Assembly: GCF_001598555.1 (NCBI RefSeq)
Contig: NZ_BCZE01000006.1
Location: 1 to 64,000, forward strand
Origin: Novosphingobium rosa NBRC 15208
GTDB taxonomy: Bacteria > Pseudomonadota > Alphaproteobacteria > Sphingomonadales > Sphingomonadaceae
Reading direction: 5' to 3'
Length of the DNA: 64,000 bases
A program made the position numbers and the translations under genes. Within the stretch, counting starts at the first letter, position 1. Each line of letters starts with the position of its first letter. Positions 43,299 through 53,153 of this stretch are shown piece by piece. The notes under the pieces are model-generated. The model was not told the origin of the DNA, searched no databases, and saw nothing but the letters and a program-made list of their open reading frames with translations.

Positions 43299-43784
43299 TC
43301 AGATCGACACGAAAGCGCCGATGCTGCGATCCTTGCGCACCTTGGACGCATCGAACACCGTGCCATTCATCGCGATCCAGATGCCCGGCGCGGCGCTCTG
43401 CACCACGCCAAAGGCCATGCCGAGATTGAAGGTCGCATCGCTTTCGGCAAAACGCGCGGGGCTCAGCGCGCCCAGCATGCAGACGGTCTTGCCCGGAATG
43501 TCCTTCAGCACCGCCGCCGTGTCGGTCATGGTGTCCGTGCCATGGGTGATGACGATGCGGCTTTCCGGTGCGCTTTCAATGGCATGGCGCAGGGCGGCGC
43601 GGTCATTGTCGTCCAGCTCAAGGCTGTCCTTGCGGCAGATTTCCTGCACGCGCACATCATGCTTCACCAGACCGATCTCCATCAGCCGCGTGACCATCGT
43701 GTCACCCACCTGAAACTCCGACAAGGCATCGAAATAGACCTTGTCGATCGTGCCGCCGGTGGTGAGGATCAGGATGTCAGCCAT
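43299..43784 (-). CDS. Short asparaginase-like protein (N-terminal domain only)
   Basis: The 161-residue product carries the asparaginase signatures ILTTGGTIDKVY (nucleophile threonine) and VITHGTDTMTDTA (second catalytic T-D pair) but ends at the length of the N-terminal domain; full L-asparaginases have about 330 residues. Such single-domain versions occur in other Proteobacteria, so it is probably not a truncation. Reading frame and end are intact. Flanked on both sides by composite repeats. Confidence 0.82.
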   Translation of the reverse strand: MADILILTTGGTIDKVYFDALSEFQVGDTMVTRLMEIGLVKHDVRVQEICRKDSLELDDNDRAALRHAIESAPESRIVITHGTDTMTDTAAVLKDIPGKTVCMLGALSPARFAESDATFNLGMAFGVVQSAAPGIWIAMNGTVFDASKVRKDRSIGAFVSI

Positions 43785-44111
43785 GGATATGCGCCTGTTT
43801 TTGGGAGTTGCAGGCTGTGGCAGGTAGCTTGAGGGAAGGCAGAAGTGAAGAGAAGATGCGAGGGCCATCGCCCTCGCGCTCCCTTTACTGTCTGCGTCGC
43901 GCGCAACCTATCGGGCAGGCACGGATTCATAGCGCCGCAGGCTTTAACATCGCAGGCACAGCCTATCGTTCAAGGGATGGCCTGCCTGCGGCGCCTTACC
44001 TTGCACAGGTGGAGAGCCTGGGCACCACAAGCGGGGTGCCACTACCGTTTCGTCGGAAGACGTAAAGGGGGTGCAGGGGGCGATGGCCCCCTGCTTTCAT
44101 CCCTTCAAACC
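43785..44111. repeat. Composite intergenic repeat, copy D (inverted) filling the asparaginase-ilvD gap
   Basis: Hairpin GCGAGGGC-CATC-GCCCTCGC (43858-43877), pair GCGCCGCAGGC (43932-43942) / GCCTGCGGCGC (43984-43994), hairpin GCAGGGGGC-GATG-GCCCCCTGC (44073-44094). The TCGTCGGAAGACGT module lies on the right here and GTCTGCGT on the left, so the interior is inverted relative to copies A, B and G. The rest of the 327-base gap holds nothing else clear. Confidence 0.75.
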
Positions 44112-45962
44112 TTACTTTTCAATCTGCGTCACATCCCGCACCGCACCCTTGGCGGCATTGGTCGTCATCGCGGCATAGGCACGCAGAGCCAGAGACACCT
44201 CACGCTTGCGGCCCACCGGCTTCCACGCCTTGGCACCGCGCGCTTCCATCTCGGCGCGGCGCTCGGCCAGCACGTTGTCGGGCAGGTCCAGCGTGATGCC
44301 GCGGTTGGGGATGTCGATGACGATGGGATCGCCCGTCGCCACCAGAGCGATCAGGCCACCCTCGGCCGCTTCCGGCGAAACGTGGCCGATGGAAAGCCCC
44401 GAGGAGCCGCCCGAAAAGCGCCCGTCGGTGATGAGGGCGCAGGCCTTGCCCAGCCCCTTGGATTTCAGATAGCTGGTGGGATAGAGCATTTCCTGCATGC
44501 CCGGTCCGCCCTTGGGGCCTTCGTAGCGGATCACCACCACTTCGCCCGGCTTCACCTCGCCGCCAAGGATGCCGACGACGGCGGCGTCCTGGCTCTCGAA
44601 GACATGGGCCGTGCCCTTGAAGGTGAGGATCGATTCATCCACGCCCGCCGTCTTCACGATGCAGCCTTCGGGCGCGAGGTTGCCGAACAGCACGGCCAGA
44701 CCGCCATCCTTGGAAAAGGCATGCTCGGCGCTGCGGATCGCGCCCTTTTCGCGGTCGGCGTCCAGCTCCTTCCAGCGCTGCGACTGGCTGAAGGCGGTCT
44801 GCGTGGGCACGCCGCCGGGCGCCGCGCGAAAGAATTCGGCGACGCTTTCGGCGTTGCTGCGGCTGATGTCCCAGCGGTCCAGCCCCTCGGCCAGCGTGCG
44901 CGAGTGGATGGTGGGCACGGTGGTGTCCAGCAGACCGGCACGGTCGAGCTGGCCCAGAATGGCGGGGATGCCGCCGGCGCGGTGGACGTCTTCCATATGC
45001 ACGTCGGCAACCGCCGGGGCGACCTTGCACAGCACGGGCACCTTGCGGCTCAGCGCATCGATGTCGGCCATGGTGAAGTCCACCCCGCCCTCATGCGCGG
45101 CGGCCAGCAGGTGAAGCACGGTGTTGGTGCTGCCGCCCATGGCGATGTCGAGGCTCATGGCGTTTTCGAAGGCCGCGCGCGTGGCGATGTTGCGCGGCAG
45201 GGCGGTTTCATCGTCCTGCTCGTAATAGCGCTTGCACAGGTCCACCGCGACGCGGCCCGCCTCGCGGAACAGGCGCTCGCGGTCGGAATGCGTGGCCAGC
45301 ACCGAGCCATTGCCGGGCAGCGAGAGGCCCAGCGCCTCGGTCAGGCAGTTCATCGAGTTGGCGGTGAACATGCCGCTGCACGAACCGCAGGTTGGGCAGG
45401 CCGCCTTTTCGATCTCGGCCACTTCCTCATCGGTGTAGCTGTCGTCGGCGGCGACGACCATGGCGTCGACCAGATCGAGCGCGCGCTCCTTGCCGCGGAT
45501 CGTCACCTTGCCCGCTTCCATCGGCCCGCCCGAGACGAAGACGACGGGGATGTTGAGGCGCATCGCGGCCATCAGCATGCCCGGCGTGATCTTGTCGCAG
45601 TTGGAGATGCAGACGATGGCGTCGGCGCAGTGGCCGTTGACCATATACTCCACGCTGTCGGCGATCAGGTCGCGGCTGGGCAGCGAATAGAGCATGCCGC
45701 CATGGCCCATGGCGATGCCGTCATCGATGGCGATGGTGTTGAATTCCTTGGCGACGCCGCCCGCCGCCTCGATCTCGCGCGCGACAAGCTGGCCAAGATC
45801 CTTCAGATGCACATGGCCCGGCACGAATTGCGTGAAGCTGTTGGCCACGGCGATGATCGGCTTGCCGAAATCCTCATCCTTCATGCCCGTCGCGCGCCAC
45901 AGGCCACGTGCGCCCGCCATATTGCGGCCATGGGTGGAGGTGCGTGAACGATAATGAGGCAT
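44112..45962 (-). CDS. ilvD: Dihydroxy-acid dehydratase
   Basis: The 616-residue enzyme catalyses dehydration of 2,3-dihydroxy acids in valine and isoleucine synthesis. Clear motifs are [20 protein letters not shown], the iron-sulfur [19 protein letters not shown] with clustered cysteines, and [20 protein letters not shown]. Length is as in Escherichia coli IlvD. It starts with [20 protein letters not shown], a typical N terminus. A hairpin lies in the 142-base leader. Confidence 0.96.
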   Translation of the reverse strand: MPHYRSRTSTHGRNMAGARGLWRATGMKDEDFGKPIIAVANSFTQFVPGHVHLKDLGQLVAREIEAAGGVAKEFNTIAIDDGIAMGHGGMLYSLPSRDLIADSVEYMVNGHCADAIVCISNCDKITPGMLMAAMRLNIPVVFVSGGPMEAGKVTIRGKERALDLVDAMVVAADDSYTDEEVAEIEKAACPTCGSCSGMFTANSMNCLTEALGLSLPGNGSVLATHSDRERLFREAGRVAVDLCKRYYEQDDETALPRNIATRAAFENAMSLDIAMGGSTNTVLHLLAAAHEGGVDFTMADIDALSRKVPVLCKVAPAVADVHMEDVHRAGGIPAILGQLDRAGLLDTTVPTIHSRTLAEGLDRWDISRSNAESVAEFFRAAPGGVPTQTAFSQSQRWKELDADREKGAIRSAEHAFSKDGGLAVLFGNLAPEGCIVKTAGVDESILTFKGTAHVFESQDAAVVGILGGEVKPGEVVVIRYEGPKGGPGMQEMLYPTSYLKSKGLGKACALITDGRFSGGSSGLSIGHVSPEAAEGGLIALVATGDPIVIDIPNRGITLDLPDNVLAERRAEMEARGAKAWKPVGRKREVSLALRAYAAMTTNAAKGAVRDVTQIEK

Positions 45963-46012
45963 GGGAAAAGACTCGTCTGGCTGATGGTGGGTTGGTGCGC
46001 GCCTTTACCAGC

Positions 46013-46049
46013 TTGCCCCGGCAGGGGGAACCGCCTGAATGCGGGGCAA
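46013..46049 (-). promoter_or_regulatory. Leader hairpin upstream of ilvD
   Basis: TTGCCCCG and CGGGGCAA arms (46013-46020, 46042-46049) with an internal CAGG/CCTG pair, 50-90 bases before the ilvD ATG. It could be the end of the LysR transcript or a leader element; no leader peptide rich in branched-chain residues is evident. Confidence 0.35.
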
Positions 46050-46104
46050 ATGGCCAATGCGTGAAATCTTGTTACTTCAACAAAACCAATAAAGCAACAT
46101 TCCA

Positions 46105-46986
46105 TCAAACATCCGGCTTCAACAGATGGGCTTGTGCCGCAAACTCGCCGTCCAGCGCCTCGATCACGGCGCGGATGCGCGGCATGTGGCGCAGATCGGG
46201 GTGAACCCCGAGCCAGATCTCGCGATGGGGCGAACCTTCGGACTGCACCTTCTCCAGCCCGCCCAGCCAGTCGCCCAGATAACAGGGCAGCACCGTCAGC
46301 CCGAGCCCGGCCATCGCCGCGCCCGACAGCGCCTCGAAACTGTTGCTGCGCATCGCCACCCGCGCCTGAGGCACCGTCTGCGCCAGCCAGCGCGCCTCGG
46401 GCATATGGCCCTGATCTTCCAGCACGGTGACGACGCTGTGATCGGGGTTGGCCAGATCGCGCCCCTGCCGGGCCAGATAGGCCGCGCTGCCATAGATCGC
46501 GCTGGTGGAGCGCGCCATGCGGCGGCTGACCAGTTCGCGCCCCTCGAAGGGCACCATGCGGATCGCCAGATCGGCCTCGCGGCGCGACAAGGACAGCGAG
46601 CGCCGCTCGGACATCACATCCACGCTGATCCCCGGATAGCGCGCCTGCAGCCGGGCGATGGCGGCGGGCATGAAGCGACTGGCGATCACATCGACCGTGG
46701 TGACGCGCACAATCCCCGAAAGCGCGACATCGCGCCCCTGCACGGTGCGCTCCACCGCGATGGCCTCGGCCTCCATGCGTTCGGCATTGCCCAACACCGC
46801 CTCGCCCAGCGCGGTGAGTTCGTAGCCGGCGGGAGTGCGTTGCAGCAGGCGGGCGCCCGCGCGGCTTTCCAGCGCCTCAAGGCGGCGGCTCATCGTCGAT
46901 TGCCGCACCCCCAGCGAGCGCGCCGCGCCCGACAGCGTGCGCATCCGTGCGATGGCCAGAAAGCTGCGTACATCATCCCAATCCAT
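46105..46986 (-). CDS. LysR-family transcriptional regulator
   Basis: The 293-residue protein has an N-terminal winged helix (MDWDDVRSFLAIARMRTLSG, then ARSLGVRQSTMSRRLEALES) and a substrate-binding domain. The starting MDWDDVR is usual for LysR proteins that sit beside azoreductase/dioxygenase genes. It is divergent from the DODA-azoR unit, its probable target. Confidence 0.9.
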   Translation of the reverse strand: MDWDDVRSFLAIARMRTLSGAARSLGVRQSTMSRRLEALESRAGARLLQRTPAGYELTALGEAVLGNAERMEAEAIAVERTVQGRDVALSGIVRVTTVDVIASRFMPAAIARLQARYPGISVDVMSERRSLSLSRREADLAIRMVPFEGRELVSRRMARSTSAIYGSAAYLARQGRDLANPDHSVVTVLEDQGHMPEARWLAQTVPQARVAMRSNSFEALSGAAMAGLGLTVLPCYLGDWLGGLEKVQSEGSPHREIWLGVHPDLRHMPRIRAVIEALDGEFAAQAHLLKPDV

Positions 46987-47129
46987 CAGAGTATCCGTTT
47001 TCGCATAGCCACAATCACGATTTAGCAGATTTCCATGCGAGGACCATTACCCTATTTCACCTCTCAAGGCGGCGCGCCCCTCCCCCCATCCCCCCGGCGC
47101 GCCGCCACCCCTTTTCGCCGGAGCCTGTT

Positions 47130-47903
47130 ATGCAGCCCACCCTGTTCCTTTCGCATGGCTCGCCGATGATGCCCTTCGAGGACATTCCGGCGCGCAGCTT
47201 CATCGCCTCGCTGGGCCAGAGCCTGCAGCGCCCCAGGGCCATCCTGCTGGTCTCGGCCCATTGGGACAATGAGGTGCCCACGCTGAGCGCCGCCGAGACG
47301 CTGGACACGATCCATGATTTCTACGGCTTCCCCCAGCAGCTCTATGCCCTGAGCTACCCCGCCCATGGCGATCCGGACCTCGCCGAAAGCATCGCGGACA
47401 CGCTGGGCGATGCGGGCTTGCGCGCTCACACCGATGCCGCGCGCGGCCTCGACCATGGCGCCTGGATCCCGCTGATGCTGATGTATCCGCAGGCCGATAT
47501 CCCGGTGGTCCAGCTCTCGATCCAGAGCGCGCTGGGGCCGGGCCATCACCTGCAGCTGGGCCGGGCGCTGGCCGCCCTGCGTGAGCAGAACATTCTGGTC
47601 ATCGCCAGCGGCGGTTTCACGCATAATCTGCGCGCCCTCGACCGCCATGGCGACAGCACGGAACCGCAATGGGCCACCGACTTCGCCGACTGGATGCACA
47701 CCGCCTTGATGGCGAACCGCACCTGCGATCTGGTGTCGTACCGCCGCCTCGCCCCGCATGCCGCCATGGCCCATCCCACCGACGAGCATCTGCTGCCGCT
47801 CTTCGTGGCGCTGGGCGCCGCCGGGCCCGATGCCAAGCCGCAACGCCTGCATGTCAGCACCACATTGGGCGCGCTGCGCCTCGACGCTTACGCCTTCAAC
47901 TGA
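47130..47903 (+). CDS. DODA-type extradiol aromatic ring-opening dioxygenase (YgiD-like)
   Basis: The 257-residue LigB-superfamily protein starts TLFLSHGSPMMPFED with the metal histidine, followed by ILLVSAHWDNEVPTLS, the G-L-D-H-G-A-W-I-P-L-M-L-M-Y motif and SGGFTHNL with further metal ligands. It resembles 4,5-DOPA dioxygenase. GGAG lies before ATG 47130. Cotranscribed with azoR (29-base gap) under the divergent LysR. Confidence 0.9.
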   Translation: MQPTLFLSHGSPMMPFEDIPARSFIASLGQSLQRPRAILLVSAHWDNEVPTLSAAETLDTIHDFYGFPQQLYALSYPAHGDPDLAESIADTLGDAGLRAHTDAARGLDHGAWIPLMLMYPQADIPVVQLSIQSALGPGHHLQLGRALAALREQNILVIASGGFTHNLRALDRHGDSTEPQWATDFADWMHTALMANRTCDLVSYRRLAPHAAMAHPTDEHLLPLFVALGAAGPDAKPQRLHVSTTLGALRLDAYAFN

Positions 47904-47932
47904 AACCTCCCCATCTCCACAGGAGCCTTCCC

Positions 47933-48526
47933 ATGAGCAAAATTCTTGTGATCCGTTCGTCCGCCAATGGCGCCAATTCGGTCAGCAACAAGCTGATCGA
48001 CAGCTACCTCGCCGCCCTGCCCGCCGGTTCCACCGTGGTCGAGCGTGACCTCGACAAGCACCCGGTGCCGCATGTCACCCATCAGAGCCTGGCCGGGATC
48101 GGCCGTCAGGCCCCCGAGGGCGGCGCCTTCGCCGAGGCCCGCGCGCTTCAGGACGAGATCATCGGCGAGGTCTTCGACGCCGATATCCTGCTGATCGGCC
48201 TGCCGCTCTACAACTTCGGCATGCCCTCGACGCTGAAGGCCTGGTTCGATTACGTGGGCCGCGCCGGCACCACCTTCCAGTACACCGCCGAAGGCCCCGA
48301 GGGTCTGGTCAAGGGCAAGAAGGCGATCATCGCTCACGCCCGCGCCGGCAAGTATGACGATGCCAGCGGCTTCCCCTTCGCCGTGCCGCATCTCAAGTCG
48401 CTGCTCAGCTTCGTCGGCGTGAACGATGTGGATGTGGTCACCGCCGAGGGCATGGCCTTCGGTCCCGAAGCGGCCGAAGCCGCTGTGAGCGAAGCCACCG
48501 CAACCATCGTCGCTCTCGCCCGTTAA
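47933..48526 (+). CDS. azoR: FMN-dependent NADH-azoreductase
   Basis: The 197-residue flavodoxin-fold protein has the FMN phosphate loop IRSSANGANSVSNKL, LLIGLPLYNFGMPSTLKAWF and GPEGLVKGKKAI, all AzoR marks. It reduces quinones and azo bonds with two-electron transfer. CAGGAG sits before ATG 47933. Confidence 0.92.
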   Translation: MSKILVIRSSANGANSVSNKLIDSYLAALPAGSTVVERDLDKHPVPHVTHQSLAGIGRQAPEGGAFAEARALQDEIIGEVFDADILLIGLPLYNFGMPSTLKAWFDYVGRAGTTFQYTAEGPEGLVKGKKAIIAHARAGKYDDASGFPFAVPHLKSLLSFVGVNDVDVVTAEGMAFGPEAAEAAVSEATATIVALAR

Positions 48527-48534
48527 TCTTATCA

Positions 48535-48569
48535 GGCGGGGCTCTGTGCTTCCCCTTCGGGGCCCCGCC
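48535..48569 (+). terminator. Terminator after azoR
   Basis: GGCGGGGC, 19-base loop, GCCCCGCC, nine bases after the azoR stop. Confidence 0.65.
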
Positions 48570-48632
48570 ACCCTGCTTCCCCTCCCCTACCCCTCCTCCA
48601 CATCTGCTGTTCGTCCCTTGAAAGGCCTCCCC

Positions 48633-49253
48633 ATGCGCCCGATCCATGCCCTGTTGCTTGCCGCCGCCGCTCTTGCCACCACGCCCGCCGTGCTTCAGGC
48701 GCAGGCCCCCGTCGCCAACCCCAACCCCGCCGCCGTTCAGGCCGGCACCTATGGCGTCGAGCCCGCCCACACCCGCGTGCAGTTCACCGTCAGCCACATG
48801 GGCTTCACCGAGTGGTACGGCGATTTCACCGGCGCCTCGGGCCAGCTGACCATCGACCCCAAGAGCCCCGCCGCCGCCAAGGTGGACATCACCATCCCCA
48901 CCGCCAGCGTCGTCACCACCAACGCCAAGCTGGATGAGGAGCTGCGCTCCGACCAGTGGTTCGATGCCGCGAAGTACCCCGAGATCCACTTCACCTCGAC
49001 CAAGGTGACCCCCACCGGTGCCCGCACCGCGCTGATCACCGGCAATCTGACCTTCCACGGCGTGACGAAGCCCGTCGTGCTCAAGACCAGCTTCAACGCC
49101 AGCGGCGTGAACCCGCTCGACAAGGGCACCACCGTGGGCTTCAACGCCACCACCGCGATCAAGCGCAGCGACTTCGGCGTGAAGACCTATGTGCCGCTGA
49201 TCGGTGACGATGTGGAGCTGCGCATCAGCGCCGCCTTCGAGCGCAAGAACTGA
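48633..49253 (+). CDS. YceI family periplasmic lipid-binding-like protein
   Basis: The 206-residue product has a signal peptide (cleavage near LQA-QAP) and a YceI lipocalin-like barrel: YGVEPAHTRVQFTVSHMGFT, DQWFDAAKYPEIHFTSTKV, GNLTFHGVTKPV, and KRSDFGVKTYVPLIGDDVEL. YceI proteins bind isoprenoid lipids in the periplasm. AAAGG precedes ATG 48633. Confidence 0.93.
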   Translation: MRPIHALLLAAAALATTPAVLQAQAPVANPNPAAVQAGTYGVEPAHTRVQFTVSHMGFTEWYGDFTGASGQLTIDPKSPAAAKVDITIPTASVVTTNAKLDEELRSDQWFDAAKYPEIHFTSTKVTPTGARTALITGNLTFHGVTKPVVLKTSFNASGVNPLDKGTTVGFNATTAIKRSDFGVKTYVPLIGDDVELRISAAFERKN

Positions 49254-49280
49254 TCCGCTTTCAGGCGAATACGTAACCAG

Positions 49281-49319
49281 CTGCCCCCGCAACGGCGCAT
49301 TCCGCCGTTTCGGGGGCAG
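49281..49319 (+). terminator. Terminator after the YceI gene
   Basis: Stem CTGCCCCCG plus ACGGCG, loop, CGCCGT plus CGGGGGCAG. Confidence 0.8.
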
Positions 49320-49381
49320 TGGTGTGCTTGGCATCGGCAGGCGCGCTTCCTAGGATGGCCCCGCAAGGGAGCCTTACCACG

Positions 49382-50458
49382 ATGACCACACCCCCGATCC
49401 ATCAGCCCATCCGCGCGCCGATCCGCACCGGCATCATCGGCTTCGGCCTGGCCGGGCGCGTCTTTCACGCCGGGCTGATCCGCGCGGTCCCCGAGCTTGC
49501 GCTGACCGCCATCGCCACCTCGCGCAAGGATGAGGTCGCCGCGCTCGACCCCGCGATTCGGCCCGTGGCCGACCCGCAGGCGCTGATCGCCGATCCCGAC
49601 ATCGATCTGGTGGTGATCGCCTCGCCCACCGGCACCCATGCCGATCTGGCGCGCGCCGCGCTGCTGGCGGGCAAGCATGTGGTGGTGGACAAGCCCTTCA
49701 CCCTCACGCTGGCCGAAGCCCGCGCCTTGGCCGACCTGGCGCGCGACACGCAGCTGACGCTCACCGTCTTCCACAACCGCCGCTGGGACAGCTGCTTCCT
49801 CACCGTGCGGCAGGCCATCGAGGACGGCGTGATCGGGCGCGTCACCCGGTTTTCCTCCTGCTTCAACCGCTTCCGCCCGCAGATCCGCGACCGCTGGCGC
49901 GAGGATGGCTCGCCCGGCTCCGGGCTGCTCTACGATCTGGCGCCGCATCTGGTCGATCAGGCGCTGGTGCTGTTCGGCCAGCCTCAGGCGGTCAGCGCCG
50001 ACATCGCCATCCTGCGCGAGGGCGGCGCGGCGGATGACGAGGTGGCGATCACCCTGCACTACCTCAAGCTGCGCGTGCAGCTGGGCGCCAGCATGAACAC
50101 GCCCGATGCCAGTGGCGGCGGGCTCCCTCGCTTTGCCGTCGATGGCACGCAGGGCCGTCTGGTCAAGCGCCTGCTCGACCAGCAGGAGACCCAGCTGGTG
50201 TCCGGCATGCACCCGGGCGACGCCGGCTGGGGCGAGGATGCCGATCCGCTGGTGATCCATGATGCGCAAGGGCTCGCAACCAACCGCCCCGCCATCACCG
50301 GGCGGCAAGAGACCTTTTATGCCCAGCTCGCCGCCTTCCTTCAGGGCGCGGCGCCCACCCCCGTCGCGCTGGACGAGGCCGTGGCGGTGCAGGCGGTGAT
50401 CGAGGCCGCGCAGATCTCCGCCCGCGAGGGGCGCGTGGTGGCCCTGCCCTTGCCCTGA
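49382..50458 (+). CDS. Gfo/Idh/MocA family oxidoreductase
   Basis: The 358-residue enzyme has an N-terminal Rossmann fold (GIIGFGLAGRVFHAGLI), DLVVIASPTGTHADLARAAL, the signature KHVVVDKPFTLTLAEARAL with the EKP-like lysine (here DKP), and the C-terminal H-N-R-R-W-D-S-C and YDLAPHLVDQAL motifs with catalytic histidine. This resembles the YdgJ-type sugar or inositol oxidoreductases. The exact substrate is unknown. Confidence 0.9.
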   Translation: MTTPPIHQPIRAPIRTGIIGFGLAGRVFHAGLIRAVPELALTAIATSRKDEVAALDPAIRPVADPQALIADPDIDLVVIASPTGTHADLARAALLAGKHVVVDKPFTLTLAEARALADLARDTQLTLTVFHNRRWDSCFLTVRQAIEDGVIGRVTRFSSCFNRFRPQIRDRWREDGSPGSGLLYDLAPHLVDQALVLFGQPQAVSADIAILREGGAADDEVAITLHYLKLRVQLGASMNTPDASGGGLPRFAVDGTQGRLVKRLLDQQETQLVSGMHPGDAGWGEDADPLVIHDAQGLATNRPAITGRQETFYAQLAAFLQGAAPTPVALDEAVAVQAVIEAAQISAREGRVVALPLP

Positions 50459-50660
50459 TCGCCCGCCGACCGGGAGAATCTCGTCCGAAAACGGCACAAG
50501 CGTAACAAATCTTGCGCAAAATCCCGCAAGGACGACAGGATGACTGGCTTTTTCCCGCAATTTCGGGCAAATGCTGTTCATACTGTCGCCCGCGTGGGGC
50601 TGCAGGGGCCATGCCTCCTGCGCTTCACCCCTGTCCCGCCCGCAAGGCGAGGAGCCGATC

Positions 50661-52181
50661 TTGCCATCCGATCCGATCGTCGATCCCGTTACCGATCCTG
50701 CCGCTGAAACCGCGCAATTGCGCGCCCGCATCGCCCGGCTTGAGGCCGAGGCCGAGCAACACGCGGCAGACCTCGATGACATGGCCCGCGCCCGCGAGGC
50801 CGCCGAGGCCGCCAGCGCCGCCAAAAGCCGCTATCTCGCCAGCGTCAGCCATGAAATCCGCTCGCCGCTGAACTCGATCTACGGCTATGCGCAATTGCTG
50901 GAGCGCGGGCACCATATCGCCCCCGCCGAAGCCGCCCGCATCATCCGCCGCAGCGCGGAACACCTCACCAATCTGGTGGAAGGCCTGCTGGACATCAGCC
51001 ATGTCGAAAGCGGGGTGCTGCGCATCTCCAACGACACGGTGCGCATCGCGCCTTTCCTCGACCAGATCGCCAACATGTTCCGCCCGCAGGCCAGCGCGCG
51101 CGGCATCGAATTCATCTATGACAGCCAGGGCACGCTGCCCGAATTCGTGCGCACCGACCAGAAGCGCCTGCGCCAGATCCTGATCAACCTGCTCTCCAAT
51201 GCGGTGAAGTTCACCCGCGCGGGCCATGTGGCGTTCAAGGTGCATTTCCGCGCCTCGCTCGTCACCATCTCCATCGAGGACAGCGGCATCGGCATCGCGC
51301 CTGAAGACCGCGAGCGCATCTTCGCCCCCTTCGAGCGCGGCAACCAGCCCGAGGTCAACGCCCAGCGCGGCATCGGGCTGGGTCTGGCCATCACCCAGGC
51401 GCTGGTGCGCATCATGGGCGGCGATCTGGCGATGGAATCGACCCCCGGCAAAGGCACCACCTTCACCCTGCGCCTGATGCTGGGTCAGGTGAATGTGCCG
51501 ACGCAGGACGGGCCCCGCACCGAAACCATCACCGGCTATGAAGGCCGCGCCCGCTCGATCCTGTGCATCGATGACGACGCCAACCAACTGGCCTTGCTCC
51601 GCGGGTTACTGGGCCCGCTGGGCTTCGTGATCCATTCCGCGCTGGACGGCACATCGGGCCTCGCGCTGGCCGACATCTACCGCCCCGAACTGGTGCTGCT
51701 GGACATCACCATGCCCGGCCTCTCCGGCTGGGAGGTGGCGCGGCGGCTGCGCGAGACCTTCGGCGCCGACATCCGCATCGTCATGGTCTCCGCCGACGCG
51801 CATGAGTTCCAGCGCGCGGGTGCGGGCTTTGTCGCGCATGACCAGTTCCTCTTGAAACCCATCGAGCTCAACGCGCTGGTCGATGCCGTAGGCGGCCTGC
51901 TGCGCCTGCGCTGGCAGGGGCCGAACGTGGAACCCGCCGAGCCCCCCGCCCCCGCGCCAGACAGCATCAGCCTGCCCGCCGAGGCCTCCCCGCTGCTCGC
52001 CCAGCTGGAGCGTGACATCCGCATCGGGCACCTGCGCGGGGTCGAAAAGTCAATACGCGACTTGTCCGAGCAATTTCCGCAATCCGCACCTATCATTCCA
52101 CGATTGCACGCCTGCCTCGACCGGGTCGATCTTTCAGGGCTGGCCGCAGCCGTCAGACAGGCACAACAGGGGACGACATGA
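50661..52181 (+). CDS. Hybrid sensor histidine kinase
   Basis: The product of about 506 residues begins, from TTG 50661 with GGAG upstream, with a coiled coil (ETAQLRARIARLEAEAEQHA), then HisKA with H64 in VSHEIRSPLNSIYG, an ATPase domain (NLLSNAVKFTRAG, DSGIGIAPEDRERIF, GIGLGLAIT), a receiver with D348 in LVLLDITMPGLSG, and a C-terminal helical tail. No membrane segment or sensor domain is present, so it is cytosolic. It overlaps the LuxR-type regulator gene (ATGA). An ATG at 50571 is possible but has no ribosome site. Confidence 0.87.
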   Translation: MPSDPIVDPVTDPAAETAQLRARIARLEAEAEQHAADLDDMARAREAAEAASAAKSRYLASVSHEIRSPLNSIYGYAQLLERGHHIAPAEAARIIRRSAEHLTNLVEGLLDISHVESGVLRISNDTVRIAPFLDQIANMFRPQASARGIEFIYDSQGTLPEFVRTDQKRLRQILINLLSNAVKFTRAGHVAFKVHFRASLVTISIEDSGIGIAPEDRERIFAPFERGNQPEVNAQRGIGLGLAITQALVRIMGGDLAMESTPGKGTTFTLRLMLGQVNVPTQDGPRTETITGYEGRARSILCIDDDANQLALLRGLLGPLGFVIHSALDGTSGLALADIYRPELVLLDITMPGLSGWEVARRLRETFGADIRIVMVSADAHEFQRAGAGFVAHDQFLLKPIELNALVDAVGGLLRLRWQGPNVEPAEPPAPAPDSISLPAEASPLLAQLERDIRIGHLRGVEKSIRDLSEQFPQSAPIIPRLHACLDRVDLSGLAAAVRQAQQGTT

Positions 52182-53122
52182 ACACAGCCGCTTCCGCTAC
52201 TGCCGCCACCGCCAATCCCGCTGACGTGGATACCGTGCTGGTGGTTGACGATACGCCTGAATCGCTTCGCTTTCTGGCCGATACGCTGGAGGCCGAGGGC
52301 ATGCGCGTGCTCATCGCCACCAGCGGCGAGGCGGCGATTGCCCTGCTCGATCACGTCACGCCCGACCTGATCCTGATGGATGCCATCATGCCCGGCATGG
52401 GTGGCTTCGAGGCGACTCGCCTCATCAAGCGCGCGCCGCGCACCACCCATATCCCCATCGTCTTCATGACCGGCCTGACCGAGAGCGAGCATGTGCTGGC
52501 CGCGCTGGAAGCCGGCGGCGTGGACTATGTGCGCAAGCCGCTGATCGTCAACGAACTGGTGGCCCGCGTGCGCGTGCATATGGCCAATGCCCGCAAGGCG
52601 GTGGGATCGCATGCCGCGCTCGACGCCTCGGGCCGCCACCTGATCTCCGTTGCCCGCGACGAGACGCTGGTGTGGTGGACCCCGCAGGCCGGTGAGCTGA
52701 TCGCCCTTTCCATCCCCGAATGGAACCGCACCCCCGGCCCCTCGCCCGCCGCGCTGCGCCCCGCGCTGATCCGCGTGCTGCAAAGCGAGGAGAGCGGCAC
52801 CTCCGCGCGCGTGGAAGTGGGCGGCGCCACGCTGGAGCTGGTGATGGTGGCCAAGCTGCGCGGCGAGGAAACCCTCATCCGCGTCAATGACGTGAACCCC
52901 GCCGCCACCATCGCCCGCCTGCAGAGCCGCCACTCGCTGACCACGCGTGAGGCCGAGGTGCTGCTGTGGGTGAGCTATGGCAAGCCCAACCGGGTGATCT
53001 CTGACATCCTCGCGATCTCTCCGCGCACGGTGAACAAGCATCTGGAGCAGATCTTCGAGAAGCTTGGCGTGGAAACGCGCGCTGCCGCAGCGGCGTTGGC
53101 GGTGCGGAGTATGGAAGGGTAA
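52178..53122 (+). CDS. LuxR/NarL-type response regulator
   Basis: The 314-residue protein has a receiver (acidic VVDDTPE, D68 in LILMDAIMPGMGG, K in Y-V-R-K-P-L), an unusual middle region of about 100 residues, and a C-terminal LuxR helix-turn-helix (LTTREAEVLLWVSYGKPNRV, then ISDILAISPRTVNKHLEQIF). It is the partner of the hybrid kinase by overlap. Targets are unknown. Confidence 0.9.
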   Translation: MNTAASATAATANPADVDTVLVVDDTPESLRFLADTLEAEGMRVLIATSGEAAIALLDHVTPDLILMDAIMPGMGGFEATRLIKRAPRTTHIPIVFMTGLTESEHVLAALEAGGVDYVRKPLIVNELVARVRVHMANARKAVGSHAALDASGRHLISVARDETLVWWTPQAGELIALSIPEWNRTPGPSPAALRPALIRVLQSEESGTSARVEVGGATLELVMVAKLRGEETLIRVNDVNPAATIARLQSRHSLTTREAEVLLWVSYGKPNRVISDILAISPRTVNKHLEQIFEKLGVETRAAAAALAVRSMEG

Positions 53123-53153
53123 GGGGTTAAGGGATTCAGGGGAAAAAGGAAAT

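Noticed and set aside
43299..43784. Asparaginase-like gene considered as a truncated pseudogene
   Set aside because: Catalytic motifs and reading frame are intact and single-domain forms of this length are known, so it is kept as a CDS.
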